Shown here in pieces: positions 1-7,642 of a DNA stretch of 14,634 nt. The DNA lies in the NCBI GenBank assembly GCA_964582415.1, contig CAZOSF010000060.1:1-14634 (forward strand), written 5' to 3'. Position 1 is the first letter of the stretch, and every line of letters starts with the position of its first letter. Below the pieces are notes generated by a model. The model was not told the DNA's origin, did no database searches, and saw only the letters and a list, made by a program, of their open reading frames with translations. The translations under genes and the position numbers were made by a program. The stretch comes from CAZOSF01 sp964582415 (lineage in GTDB: Bacteria; Bacteroidota; Bacteroidia; Flavobacteriales; Flavobacteriaceae).

Positions 1-575
1 AGATTTCCCAAAGGGAAATTCAGAGCGGGAGCAGAGTTGTCCATACCATCTACTAATTGCATGAATCGCGTATTGGCAAAAGTCGCGAAACCACGGGTAT
101 TGATGGCTTTAAAAGTTAAACTGTTGGTGTTGATATCAACTCCTTTGAGGTTCTCCAATCCATCATAGAAATCCGCAGAGGCCGTGTTCCTCACTTCTTT
201 GATACCGAAACGCTCTACGGTTACTGGAGATTCGAAAACCCTTTCAGGTGTTCTTGATGCAGAGATAATCACCTCATCCAATTCGGAACCTTCAACCAAA
301 ACCACGTTTATGGTTTGGTTATTGGCGGTAACCTCAACCTCCTTGGCAGCATAACCAATATTTGAAATTTGAAGAGTAAAGGGGGGTTGGGCATCGACCA
401 ACAAGGAAAAGTTTCCATCGAAATCGGTAGCTGTCCCCGCAGAGGTGCCTTTCACCACTACGTTGGCCCCAACTACAGGCGTAGAGGATTCATCCACCAC
501 ATTTCCACTAACAGTTGTTTGGGCAAAACCAACCATGCTGGCCAGCAAACAACAAACAATTAAAATACTTCTCAT
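1..575 (-). CDS. TonB-dependent receptor, N-terminal part (runs off left edge)
   Basis: This is the N-terminal 191 residues of an outer-membrane TonB-dependent receptor, which imports or senses a ligand using TonB energy. Seen: a signal peptide (residues 1-19, ending GFAQ), then a carboxypeptidase-like regulatory beta-sandwich domain (about 20-95, with the typical VVGANVVVKGTSAGTATDFDG pattern and an NIGY motif), then a TonB-box-like DEVIISASR (100-108), then the start of the plug domain (about 115-191) with FYDGLENLKGVD, INTRGF and QLVDGMD. The ATG at 575-573 is the only start that keeps the signal peptide. The barrel and C-terminus lie outside the window, so substrate class cannot be inferred. 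The plug looks like a stand-alone receptor rather than a SusC polysaccharide importer, but no partner gene is visible to settle this. It is separated from the upstream aminotransferase by about 180 bp and has its own likely promoter. Confidence 0.93.
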   Translation of the reverse strand, partial: MRSILIVCCLLASMVGFAQTTVSGNVVDESSTPVVGANVVVKGTSAGTATDFDGNFSLLVDAQPPFTLQISNIGYAAKEVEVTANNQTINVVLVEGSELDEVIISASRTPERVFESPVTVERFGIKEVRNTASADFYDGLENLKGVDINTNSLTFKAINTRGFATFANTRFMQLVDGMDNSAPALNFPLGN

Positions 576-601
576 AGTTTTTGAAATGGTTTATTACTGG
601 C

Positions 602-634
602 TAAATATAGAGATAAAAATTACTGAGATGCCAA
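602..634 (-). promoter_or_regulatory. Probable Bacteroidetes promoter for the TonB-dependent receptor
   Basis: On the minus strand TATATTTA (609-602) matches the Bacteroidetes -7 box TAnnTTTG at 7 of 8 positions. A TTG at 634-632 sits 22 nt upstream, which is near the upper end of the usual -33 to -7 spacing. Transcription would start around 595, leaving a leader of about 20 nt. The assignment is an inference from motif and position only. Confidence 0.35.
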
Positions 635-754
635 TTACCATGGGGTTTTTTTAAGAAATTGTTAACTGGGAAAGCGCATTCTGAGAATACCGAAATATTT
701 GCCGACAGGTTAGACGTATTTAGATTGCATTAGAAAATCCTAAAAACCAGAAGC

Positions 755-1651
755 TTAGACCAAAGGCTCACAATAGTTGCGAATCGATTTTGAAAACAAA
801 TGAAACACCTTAGACATACACGGGCTGTTGCTGTCTATGGTCCTTCCGTCGATTTCTATTACAGGAGTAAGTTCCCCCATCGTACCCGTAGCAAATACAC
901 CATCGGCGTTGTACATTTCACTTAAAGTAATATCTTTTTCTTCAATGGAAAGGCCTTCCCGAGTGCATAATTCCATTACGGTTGCTCGAGTAATTCCGGG
1001 CAGGCAAGCATGCGCATAAGGAGTGAAAATTTTTTCGTGCTTCACCATAAACAAATTGGTGCCGTTGAGTTCGGCAACAAAACCGCGGTCGTCTAACATA
1101 AGACCGGCATCTTTGCCGGCAACATTCGCCTGAATCTTGGCAATGATATTATTCAGTAGGTTATTATGATGAATTTTACTGTCCAAAAATTGAGGAGCAT
1201 TGCGACGCTGACTCACACTAATCACCTTGATTCCATGTTCGTTATCATACACCAACGGTTTCCACTCCGCAAGGACAATTAGGCAAGAGCCCTTCTGATT
1301 TAAACGGGGATCCATCCCGCTGGTAATTTTCTCACCACGGGTAAGAGTGAGTCGGATATGAGTGTCCTCTTTCATTCCATTAGCGTCCAAAGTGGACTTA
1401 ATGGCGTGTTTGATAAAATCCTTGCTGGGAATATCAACAAAAGCCAATGTTTTGGCAGATTCTTGCAGACGGGTTAAATGCTTGTCCAAACAAACCACTC
1501 CCTCGGGGTATACCCTAAGGCCTTCCCAGACCGCATCTCCTCCCTGGACTGAACTATCGAAAACGGATACCTTGGCTTCATTACGCGGATAGAGCCCGTC
1601 TTTTACAAAAACTTGAATATGTTCATTTCTGGGGTCGAATTGCTGTAACAT
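755..1651 (-). CDS. Class IV PLP-dependent aminotransferase (branched-chain / D-amino-acid aminotransferase family)
   Basis: A 298-residue fold-type IV PLP enzyme, normal length for the IlvE/Dat/PabC family. Seen: Arg61 in HLTRLQESAK (expected PLP-phosphate ligand), the catalytic Lys159 in DSKIHHNNLLNN (Schiff base to PLP; the number matches Lys159 of E. coli IlvE), Glu194 in VAELNGTNLF (pyridine N1 contact), LPGITRATVMEL (218-228) and the phosphate-binding FATGTMGELTPV (253-264). The family transfers amino groups between branched-chain amino acids, D-amino acids or aminodeoxychorismate and 2-oxo acids, and the motifs do not settle which. The SKIHHNN stretch departs from typical IlvE, so I do not assign ilvE. 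The start ATG lies 11 nt after the stop of the sulfotransferase-like gene, so the two are almost certainly co-transcribed, which makes a linked function likely. Confidence 0.88.
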   Translation of the reverse strand: MLQQFDPRNEHIQVFVKDGLYPRNEAKVSVFDSSVQGGDAVWEGLRVYPEGVVCLDKHLTRLQESAKTLAFVDIPSKDFIKHAIKSTLDANGMKEDTHIRLTLTRGEKITSGMDPRLNQKGSCLIVLAEWKPLVYDNEHGIKVISVSQRRNAPQFLDSKIHHNNLLNNIIAKIQANVAGKDAGLMLDDRGFVAELNGTNLFMVKHEKIFTPYAHACLPGITRATVMELCTREGLSIEEKDITLSEMYNADGVFATGTMGELTPVIEIDGRTIDSNSPCMSKVFHLFSKSIRNYCEPLV

Positions 1652-1662
1652 GGGATAGTCGT

Positions 1663-2388
1663 TTAGTCGTTTAAAAGTATCGATTTTTGAAGGGTTTCAT
1701 AATACGGAAGTGCTTCTTTGAGTAAACCCTTCAATGTGGATGGCAGAGGTACAGACTTCGCTTGTTGCACACTAAAGCCCGACGTTCTATGTACGTTCTT
1801 ATACCAGAAGGGTGCCCACAACCCATCTTCTGGAATCCCCCCTTTTTCCCAAGAAAGCATGTCTTCAGAAAAAGCGAGGTTTAATCGTGCACATAACTTT
1901 TTAAGGTAATTTTTTGGGTTTTCCATAAGGGCATCACTATCGATAACCAAAGGTGGAACGCCTTTAGCATCCAAATAATCGTAGATTGCTGCCGCCTTCT
2001 TAATACCAATATCCTGCAAATTTGGGTTTTTTATCACCTTAGAAAAAGAGGCGATTAGTTTTTGTGGATGGCGGATTAAAATAACATTCTTCCAATCAAG
2101 GATAAAATCTAGTTCTTCCATCAAATAGTGATGGGCCATTCCTTTTACAAAAACGGTATGAGATGCAGCGAGATTATTGATGTCCTCGATGATAGCCCTC
2201 GGATCCGTCTCCATTGCCTGAACAATTTCAGCTTCCATCGGATGCGTAATCTGAACATCGGCATTTTTCAAGTAATAGCCATAGAAAGGTTCATCCAACA
2301 CCTTTATTTCAGGGTGTTGGGCAAAACTGTACATCAAGGCAGTAGATATATTTCGAGGGCCTGAAATAAGATTAATGACCGATTTCAT
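1663..2388 (-). CDS. Sulfotransferase-like P-loop protein
   Basis: A 241-residue cytoplasmic protein of the sulfotransferase-like P-loop fold. Seen: an N-terminal beta strand and phosphate loop INLISGPRNISTALM (5-19), corresponding to the 5'-phosphosulfate-binding loop of PAPS-dependent sulfotransferases; LDEPFYGYYL (31-40), typical of the bacterial branch of this family; and RHPQKLIASFSK (106-117), corresponding to the 3'-phosphate-binding segment with Arg106 and Ser114. These motifs suggest PAPS binding, but neither an acceptor nor a catalytic base can be assigned. No signal peptide or membrane segment is present. It lies 31 nt after glmS and 11 nt before the aminotransferase on the same strand. 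Plant 'branched-chain aminotransferase-like' proteins, as I recall them, carry this same domain N-terminal to a class IV aminotransferase, which supports a functional link with the next gene. Confidence 0.75.
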   Translation of the reverse strand: MKSVINLISGPRNISTALMYSFAQHPEIKVLDEPFYGYYLKNADVQITHPMEAEIVQAMETDPRAIIEDINNLAASHTVFVKGMAHHYLMEELDFILDWKNVILIRHPQKLIASFSKVIKNPNLQDIGIKKAAAIYDYLDAKGVPPLVIDSDALMENPKNYLKKLCARLNLAFSEDMLSWEKGGIPEDGLWAPFWYKNVHRTSGFSVQQAKSVPLPSTLKGLLKEALPYYETLQKSILLND

Positions 2389-2419
2389 ACCCTCAAATGT
2401 AGCAGAAAAAGAAAGAAAA

Positions 2420-4267
2420 CTATTCTACCGTGACCGATTTTGCCAAGTTTCTTGGCTGATCCACATTTCGACCTAACATCACTGCAATATGATACGAAAG
2501 CAACTGCAATGGTATAGTGGTTACCAACGGACTCAATGCCTCTGGTGTTTTTGGCACCTCCATGATATAGTCGGCGAGTTCTTTGACAGTGGTATCCCCT
2601 TCGGTCACCACAGCAATGATTTTACCCGCTCGCGCTTTGATTTCTTCAATATTACTTACTACCTTTTCATAATGATTGCTGTTCACAGCAATTACCACGA
2701 CGGGCATGTGCTCATCGATCAAAGCAATAGGACCATGCTTCATTTCCGCGGCTGGATAGCCTTCAGCATGTATATAGGAAATCTCCTTCAGTTTCAAAGC
2801 CCCTTCCAAAGCAACGGGGAAGTTATAGCCACGTCCTAGATAAAGGAAGTTGCGCGCATTCATAAATACTTTGGCAATGGCCTGAATCTTTTCGTCACTT
2901 TGAAGTGCTTCCTCCACGTGGGATGGTATAAGTTCCAACTCGCGAAGGTGCTTCATATAGTCTCGCTGGGAGATACTCCCTTTTTCCTTAGCTAAACGGA
3001 GGGCAATCATTGTGAGTACTGTAATCTGGGTGGTAAATGCCTTGGTGGAAGCTACCCCAATTTCAGGTCCCGCGTGAGTATAGGTCCCTGTATGAGTCTC
3101 GCGTGAAATGGTAGATCCCACGACATTACAAACTCCATACACAAAGGCTCCGCGTTCTTTAGCTAGCTTTATCGCAGCCAACGTATCTGCGGTCTCACCA
3201 CTTTGTGAAATAGCGATGACCACATCTTTTTCAGTGATGATTGGATTTCGATAACGGAATTCGGAAGCATATTCTACTTCTACAGGAATTCGCGCCCAAT
3301 CCTCAAAAATATATTCTGCCACCAGTCCAGCGTGCCAAGACGTGCCGCAGGCCACGATGATGATACGATCGGCATTGAGAAACTTTTTGATATGATCTTC
3401 CAAACCTCCAAGTTTCAAAATCCCTTCACTCGCCAATAATCTTCCACGATAGGTATCATGAATCACGTTGGGTTGTTCATAAATCTCCTTTAGCATGAAG
3501 TGGTCGTATCCACCCTTTTCAATTTGCTCCAAATTCAATTGGAGTTCCTGTATATAGGGCTCAACCGGAGCATCTCCTTTTATTTTTCGAACACGCACTT
3601 CCCTTCCTCTACGAATTATAGCCATTTCCTCATCTTCAAGATAAATGGCATTGTTGGTAAACTCTATAAAAGGTGTGGCATCACTGGCAACAAAAAACTC
3701 GTCTTCCCCGATTCCAATAGCCAAAGGACTTCCCAATTTGGCTACCACAATTTCATCGGGTTTATTCTTGTCGAAAACGGCGATGGCGTAGGCCCCTACC
3801 ACTTGATTCAATGCTGTTTGCACCGCTTTACCAAGTTTTAGGTTTTCCTTGTTTTTGATATGTTCGATGAGATTCACCAACACTTCGGTATCGGTATCAC
3901 TTCTGAAAACAAAACCCCGTTTTTGTAATTCCTTTTTTATGGAGGCATAATTCTCGATAATTCCATTATGGATAATCACCAAATCTCCACTCATGGAATA
4001 ATGAGGGTGGGAATTGATATCATTAGGAACTCCGTGTGTAGCCCAACGGGTATGGCCTATCCCCAAAGAACCCTTAGGGGTTAATTCTTTTGCAACACGC
4101 TCTTCTAAATCGGAGACTTTTCCTTTGGTTTTGGCCATTTGAATACCTGTACCATCATACAGGGCAATTCCGGCACTATCATAGCCTCGGTACTCGAGTC
4201 GCTTCAAACCATTCATGATAATGGGATATGCCTCTCGACTTCCTATATAACCAACAATTCCGCACAT
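2420..4267 (-). CDS. glmS: Glutamine--fructose-6-phosphate aminotransferase (isomerizing)
   Basis: GlmS makes glucosamine-6-phosphate from fructose-6-phosphate and glutamine, the first committed step toward UDP-GlcNAc for peptidoglycan and lipid A. The 615 residues match the usual family length (about 610). Seen: the N-terminal class II glutaminase domain with nucleophile Cys2 (MCGIVGYIG), RLEYRGYDSAGIA (23-35), GHTRWATHG (71-79), HNGIIEN (100-106) and SDTDTEV (123-129); the inter-domain GGYDHFMLKEIYEQP (252-266); the first SIS domain with CGTSWHAG (307-314) and SQSGETADT (354-362), plus GVASTKAFTTQ further on; the second SIS domain with LGRGYNFPVALEGALKLKE and EGYPAAEMKHGP; and the conserved C-terminus QPRNLAKSVTVE. 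All catalytic motifs are intact. The start lies 2 nt after the DUF4270 stop, so translation is probably coupled to that gene. No riboswitch-ribozyme leader is possible in this spacing. Confidence 0.98.
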   Translation of the reverse strand: MCGIVGYIGSREAYPIIMNGLKRLEYRGYDSAGIALYDGTGIQMAKTKGKVSDLEERVAKELTPKGSLGIGHTRWATHGVPNDINSHPHYSMSGDLVIIHNGIIENYASIKKELQKRGFVFRSDTDTEVLVNLIEHIKNKENLKLGKAVQTALNQVVGAYAIAVFDKNKPDEIVVAKLGSPLAIGIGEDEFFVASDATPFIEFTNNAIYLEDEEMAIIRRGREVRVRKIKGDAPVEPYIQELQLNLEQIEKGGYDHFMLKEIYEQPNVIHDTYRGRLLASEGILKLGGLEDHIKKFLNADRIIIVACGTSWHAGLVAEYIFEDWARIPVEVEYASEFRYRNPIITEKDVVIAISQSGETADTLAAIKLAKERGAFVYGVCNVVGSTISRETHTGTYTHAGPEIGVASTKAFTTQITVLTMIALRLAKEKGSISQRDYMKHLRELELIPSHVEEALQSDEKIQAIAKVFMNARNFLYLGRGYNFPVALEGALKLKEISYIHAEGYPAAEMKHGPIALIDEHMPVVVIAVNSNHYEKVVSNIEEIKARAGKIIAVVTEGDTTVKELADYIMEVPKTPEALSPLVTTIPLQLLSYHIAVMLGRNVDQPRNLAKSVTVE

Positions 4268-4269
4268 AC

Positions 4270-5853
4270 TTAATCGGGTTCAGTGTAATACAATTGCATT
4301 TTCAAACGCTTCTCGGGATTTTCGGAGCGGTTTCCATGCAGAACAGTTCCTTCAGGGGAAACAATATCTCCTCCGGGAATGTACTCGAAGCTGTCTTCCA
4401 AAAGCGGATTTTCCGTCTCAAAGAATCGAACATAGGAAACGTTTTGGGAAACTACGAGTCCGAGTTCTACATTAGACGAATCCCGATTGATAAGGTTGCT
4501 TACGTGGGCGGTCAATTTTATTTTGTAGAATTCCCCATTGCCATCACTTCCTCGCTCTAGGCGGCCGAGGTGCTCTGTAATAGCATTCACGGGCAATAAA
4601 TTTGAAGTAAGGTCGATCTGGTAATCGGCTAAAATGTTATGATTTTTAGTATCGAAGATCATGATTCGTTCGGGTTCTTTACTTCCCCCTGTAACCCTAT
4701 CCTGATCGACATAAAAAATGAGATTGGCCTCGTTGATCAGCCATTCACGTTCCCGCAATTCTTCCAGATCATCTATACCATTCTGGTTATCATCCCCATC
4801 AAAGAGTTTAATAATGGTTGCGATTCCCTGTCCTCCCTGGAGATAAAGACGCTCTTCCCCTTCTTCTGTATTAGGAGCTTCCAAGTCGGCCAATATATCG
4901 CCGGGAATATTGGTGAAATAGGAATTTACATTAATACCTGTAAATGTAAGATCGTATGAATCCAACACTCTAACGATATTACCATCGTCATCGGTAGTTT
5001 GGTTTCCGTCCTCGTCCAATAGTGTTGTTTCGGAGGAATAGTATAGGGTTATCTTCGCGTCGTCCAATTCGAAAAGGGATAGATTCCCGTCGTTTGCATT
5101 GTCATCGACTTTGAAATAGATTCCTCTGAAATATTCTTTGAAGTTGTTGTTGTTAATTAGCACTTCTTCCCCTTCTTGATCCAAGATTTTTTCTTGGAAA
5201 AATTCAACCGGAAGTTCAATATTAAAACCTGGTACAAAACTCAAGGTATCTAAATCCTCAATAATGAATTCATCCGCCTCATCGGAAGGAATAAAATCTT
5301 CAATGGTAGTAAGCAGTGTTCCCAAATTATTTTCAAATTCCTCCCCTTGATTGGAATAATATAATTGGGCCTCCTCGAAGTTGGTACTTGGGTCGAAATC
5401 CCTTAAAAAATAATTCGATTCGTAAATGGAAATGTTGATGGGATCGGAACCATAAATGGAATCAAGGGTATACACCGTATCCCCTTCGTCGTTTTCATCC
5501 GAGTCGGAGAAGTAAGGAATGGAAAGAATCACCTTTTCCAAAACCACATCAAGGGTATCATTTGGAAAGGTAGGATCATTATCACTCATCTCCAGTTGCC
5601 CAAGGAAATTCACCACTGTTTTTCCATAAACAGGATCGTTGTAAATACCCAGCTTGTAGGTTTGTTGGTCGTTGGTTTGAACACCCCCCACCAATTTGCT
5701 GTACGCCTTTACAGAAAAGACGGTATCGGGTGTGGTAAATGTACCACCAATAATATCTGTATCTAGATTACTGAAATCTTCATCACAGGAAGCGAACCCT
5801 AGGATAGCCAAAAAGGTAATCCCGAGTTTCGTTAGTAGACTCCTTATTTTCAT
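4270..5853 (-). CDS. DUF4270 lipoprotein
   Basis: A 527-residue predicted lipoprotein of the DUF4270 family, found in Bacteroidetes; its function is unknown. Seen: a lipoprotein signal peptide with a positively charged start (MKIRSLLTKLG), a hydrophobic core and the lipobox-like GFASC, giving an acylated Cys23. The mature N-terminus begins CDEDF. An acidic stretch just after the Cys resembles the lipoprotein export signal that places Bacteroidetes lipoproteins on the cell surface, so surface exposure is inferred. The rest is acidic and beta-strand-rich, with family-typical phrases such as DTVFSVKAYSKLVGGVQTND, KLGIYNDPVYGKT, LDVVLEKVILSIPY and ELGLVVSQNV. It sits between the GT5-like gene (17 nt) and glmS (2 nt). 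This order is, from memory, common in Flavobacteriaceae and suggests an envelope role. Confidence 0.9.
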   Translation of the reverse strand: MKIRSLLTKLGITFLAILGFASCDEDFSNLDTDIIGGTFTTPDTVFSVKAYSKLVGGVQTNDQQTYKLGIYNDPVYGKTVVNFLGQLEMSDNDPTFPNDTLDVVLEKVILSIPYFSDSDENDEGDTVYTLDSIYGSDPINISIYESNYFLRDFDPSTNFEEAQLYYSNQGEEFENNLGTLLTTIEDFIPSDEADEFIIEDLDTLSFVPGFNIELPVEFFQEKILDQEGEEVLINNNNFKEYFRGIYFKVDDNANDGNLSLFELDDAKITLYYSSETTLLDEDGNQTTDDDGNIVRVLDSYDLTFTGINVNSYFTNIPGDILADLEAPNTEEGEERLYLQGGQGIATIIKLFDGDDNQNGIDDLEELREREWLINEANLIFYVDQDRVTGGSKEPERIMIFDTKNHNILADYQIDLTSNLLPVNAITEHLGRLERGSDGNGEFYKIKLTAHVSNLINRDSSNVELGLVVSQNVSYVRFFETENPLLEDSFEYIPGGDIVSPEGTVLHGNRSENPEKRLKMQLYYTEPD

Positions 5854-5870
5854 TCTAATTCTTTAGCAAT

Positions 5871-6683
5871 TTATGAACCCAAGACTTTGTTTTGGTAAAA
5901 ATCTAAATATGCTGGGCCAAATTCATCTTTATTATGAAAGTTTAACACAGGCACATCGGATTTTTTAAGATAGTCCGCCAAGTCTGACGGCAATTCTTCC
6001 GAACCGGCAATGAGAGCATCCGAATGATCCATGGCCGTTTTCATGACATTGAAATAGGTGGGTTCCTTGAGATGTGCCACCAATTTTTCCGCTATGCCAT
6101 CGAATAGAATCTTGTCCATCAACTTCATATCTAACGTTCCTTCGAACCCTTGATTGTATACAGAAGTCACAATCTTACTGTTTTCGAATAATGGTTCGTT
6201 GTCGTAATAGGTCTTTAGATATAATGGAAGAAAGGAAGCCAACCATCCATGTACATGGATAATATCTGGCGACCAATTTAGTTTCTTTACGGTTTCAATG
6301 ACACCTTTGGCAAAGAAAATAGCCCGTTCATCATTATCTGGAAACAAATTTCCGTCCTCATCAGCATAGGTAGCTTTCCGCTTGAAGTAATCCTCATTGT
6401 CAATGAAATATACCTGCATACGCTCTTTGGGAATGGAAGCTACTTTGATAATGAGCGGCATATCCAAATCATTGATCACCATATTCATTCCCGACAGACG
6501 GATGACCTCATGAAGCTGATGACGGCGTTCATTGATGTTCCCGTATCGAGGCATGAAAATCCTAATCTGGCCTTCATTATTGTTTACCATTCTGGGGGCC
6601 TCAAACGACATGGAAGAAATCTCGGTCTCCGGCAGATAAGGAATTACCTCGGAAGACACATACAAGACTCTTTTATCTTTCAT
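5871..6683 (-). CDS. GT5 glycogen/starch-synthase-like N-terminal domain protein, half length
   Basis: 270 residues matching only the N-terminal (acceptor) half of GlgA-type glycogen synthases; the family is usually about 470-480 residues. Seen: the opening strand RVLYVSSEVIPYLP (5-18), IRIFMPRYGNINERRH (40-55), the acidic-aromatic VYFIDNEDYFKRKATYADEDG (91-111), PDIIHVHGWLASFLPLYLK (139-157) and a closing GSEELPSDLADYL segment. Two departures stand out. The ADP-glucose-binding KxGGL motif expected after SSEVIPYLP is replaced by ETEISSMSFEAP (19-30). The whole C-terminal nucleotide-sugar domain is also absent; the protein ends cleanly at 270 residues, so it is not a frameshift of a longer gene in this window. 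Stand-alone proteins of this kind are often labelled glycogen synthase in Bacteroidetes, but catalysis is doubtful. It is the first gene of the minus-strand run with DUF4270 and glmS, and has its own promoter facing away from panC. Confidence 0.85.
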   Translation of the reverse strand: MKDKRVLYVSSEVIPYLPETEISSMSFEAPRMVNNNEGQIRIFMPRYGNINERRHQLHEVIRLSGMNMVINDLDMPLIIKVASIPKERMQVYFIDNEDYFKRKATYADEDGNLFPDNDERAIFFAKGVIETVKKLNWSPDIIHVHGWLASFLPLYLKTYYDNEPLFENSKIVTSVYNQGFEGTLDMKLMDKILFDGIAEKLVAHLKEPTYFNVMKTAMDHSDALIAGSEELPSDLADYLKKSDVPVLNFHNKDEFGPAYLDFYQNKVLGS

Positions 6684-6720
6684 AAAATGTTTTCTTTACT
6701 GGCTTGGTGCTTAAAACACG

Positions 6721-6728
6721 CAAAATTA
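6721..6728 (-). promoter_or_regulatory. -7 promoter box for the GT5-like/DUF4270/glmS operon
   Basis: The minus strand reads TAATTTTG, a perfect match to the Bacteroidetes -7 box TAnnTTTG. It lies about 38 nt upstream of the ATG at 6683, leaving a leader of around 30 nt. I see no clear TTTG -33 element at the right spacing. It shares the intergenic region with the oppositely directed panC promoter. Confidence 0.55.
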
Positions 6729-6759
6729 CGAAATTTTATGCAGATTGCCCTTAATATCT

Positions 6760-6767
6760 TAATTTTG
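6760..6767 (+). promoter_or_regulatory. -7 promoter box for panC
   Basis: The plus strand reads TAATTTTG, again a perfect TAnnTTTG box. It ends 17 nt before the panC ATG at 6785, giving a very short leader of about 10 nt, as is common in Flavobacteria. A -33 element is only weakly suggested near 6735-6740. The box is a near mirror image of the one at 6721-6728. Confidence 0.55.
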
Positions 6768-6784
6768 CCCGATTTTTATTTGGT

Positions 6785-7630
6785 ATGCTTTTCAATAAAA
6801 AGACTCCCCTTAAACAAAAGATAGACGAGTTTAAAAAACTCGGCAAGTCTGTTGGTTTTGTACCCACGATGGGAGCACTACACCAAGGGCATTTGGCTCT
6901 GGTAAAACAGGCAAACAAAGAGAACGACCTGGTTGTGGTGAGTATCTTTGTAAACCCCACCCAGTTTGACAATGCGGCAGATCTTGAAAAATATCCCCGA
7001 ACTTTAGAAGATGATCAAAAACTCATCGAAACTATCGATTCGGATATATTGATTTTCGCACCAACGGCTAAAGAGATCTATGGAGATACCGTTGTTTCCA
7101 AATCCTACAGTTTTGGCGGATTGGAAACTACTATGGAAGGACGTTTCCGCAAAGGTCATTTTGATGGAGTGGGCACCGTTCTGAACCTTTTGTTTCGAAT
7201 CGTAACTCCCAACAAAGCATATTTCGGGGAAAAAGACTACCAACAGCTACAAATCGTCAAGAAATTGGTGACCTTGGAAAATCTGGATGTCGAAATCATC
7301 GGATGCCCTATATACCGGGAAGCGAACGGCCTAGCCATGAGCTCCAGAAATAAAAGATTGACCCAAGAACAGCGCAAAGAAGCAGCAGTAATCAACCAAA
7401 CTTTGAAAGCTGTACGCGACAAATTCGACAAAACAAGCATTCCAAAATTGAAAAAGATGGCGGAAAAGGCTTTTGCCCAGAATCCCCACCTTCGTTTGGA
7501 ATATTTTGAAATAGCACCCATTTCTTCTCTGCAACCTGCCCAAAGAAAACGGAAAGGGATTCCCTACCGTGCTTTCGTGGCAGCCTTTGCTGGGGAAGTT
7601 CGCCTAATCGATAATATGGCGTTAAATTAA
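6785..7630 (+). CDS. panC: Pantoate--beta-alanine ligase (pantothenate synthetase)
   Basis: PanC joins D-pantoate and beta-alanine, using ATP through a pantoyl-adenylate, to give pantothenate (vitamin B5, coenzyme A precursor). The 281 residues are the usual length. Seen: GFVPTMGALHQGHLALV (24-40) with the HxGH nucleotide-binding motif at 33-36; VVSIFVNPTQFDNAADLEKYPRT (51-73); MEGRFRKGHFDGVGTVL (117-133); FGEKDYQQL (147-155); and GLAMSSRN (182-189), which is the KMSKS-like loop. All expected active-site motifs are intact. panD follows after 12 nt, so its product PanD supplies the beta-alanine that PanC uses, and the pair forms a small pantothenate operon. The start ATG is fixed by the conserved N-terminus and the promoter just upstream. 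Confidence 0.97.
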   Translation: MLFNKKTPLKQKIDEFKKLGKSVGFVPTMGALHQGHLALVKQANKENDLVVVSIFVNPTQFDNAADLEKYPRTLEDDQKLIETIDSDILIFAPTAKEIYGDTVVSKSYSFGGLETTMEGRFRKGHFDGVGTVLNLLFRIVTPNKAYFGEKDYQQLQIVKKLVTLENLDVEIIGCPIYREANGLAMSSRNKRLTQEQRKEAAVINQTLKAVRDKFDKTSIPKLKKMAEKAFAQNPHLRLEYFEIAPISSLQPAQRKRKGIPYRAFVAAFAGEVRLIDNMALN

Positions 7631-7638
7631 TACCTTTG
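7631..7638 (+). promoter_or_regulatory. Possible internal promoter box for panD
   Basis: TACCTTTG is a perfect TAnnTTTG match lying directly after the panC stop codon and 4 nt before the panD ATG at 7643. If used, the transcript would be close to leaderless. No convincing -33 element is seen, so the match may be chance in a short AT-rich spacer. Confidence 0.3.
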
Positions 7639-7642
7639 CACT

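Noticed and set aside
1657..1672. Tandem octamer AGTCGTTT x2 across the sulfotransferase-like stop codon
   Set aside because: Two copies of 8 bp in a short spacer are easily produced by chance slippage and change only the gene's last codons.
4268..4269. glmS ribozyme-riboswitch upstream of glmS
   Set aside because: Only 2 nt separate glmS from the DUF4270 stop, and that element is typical of Firmicutes, so there is no room or expectation for it.
4228..4560. Plus-strand open frame of 110 residues, and similar ones at 2489-2839 and 3500-3841
   Set aside because: They lie antisense to glmS and the DUF4270 gene, have no recognisable domains and follow from the codon pattern of the genuine genes.
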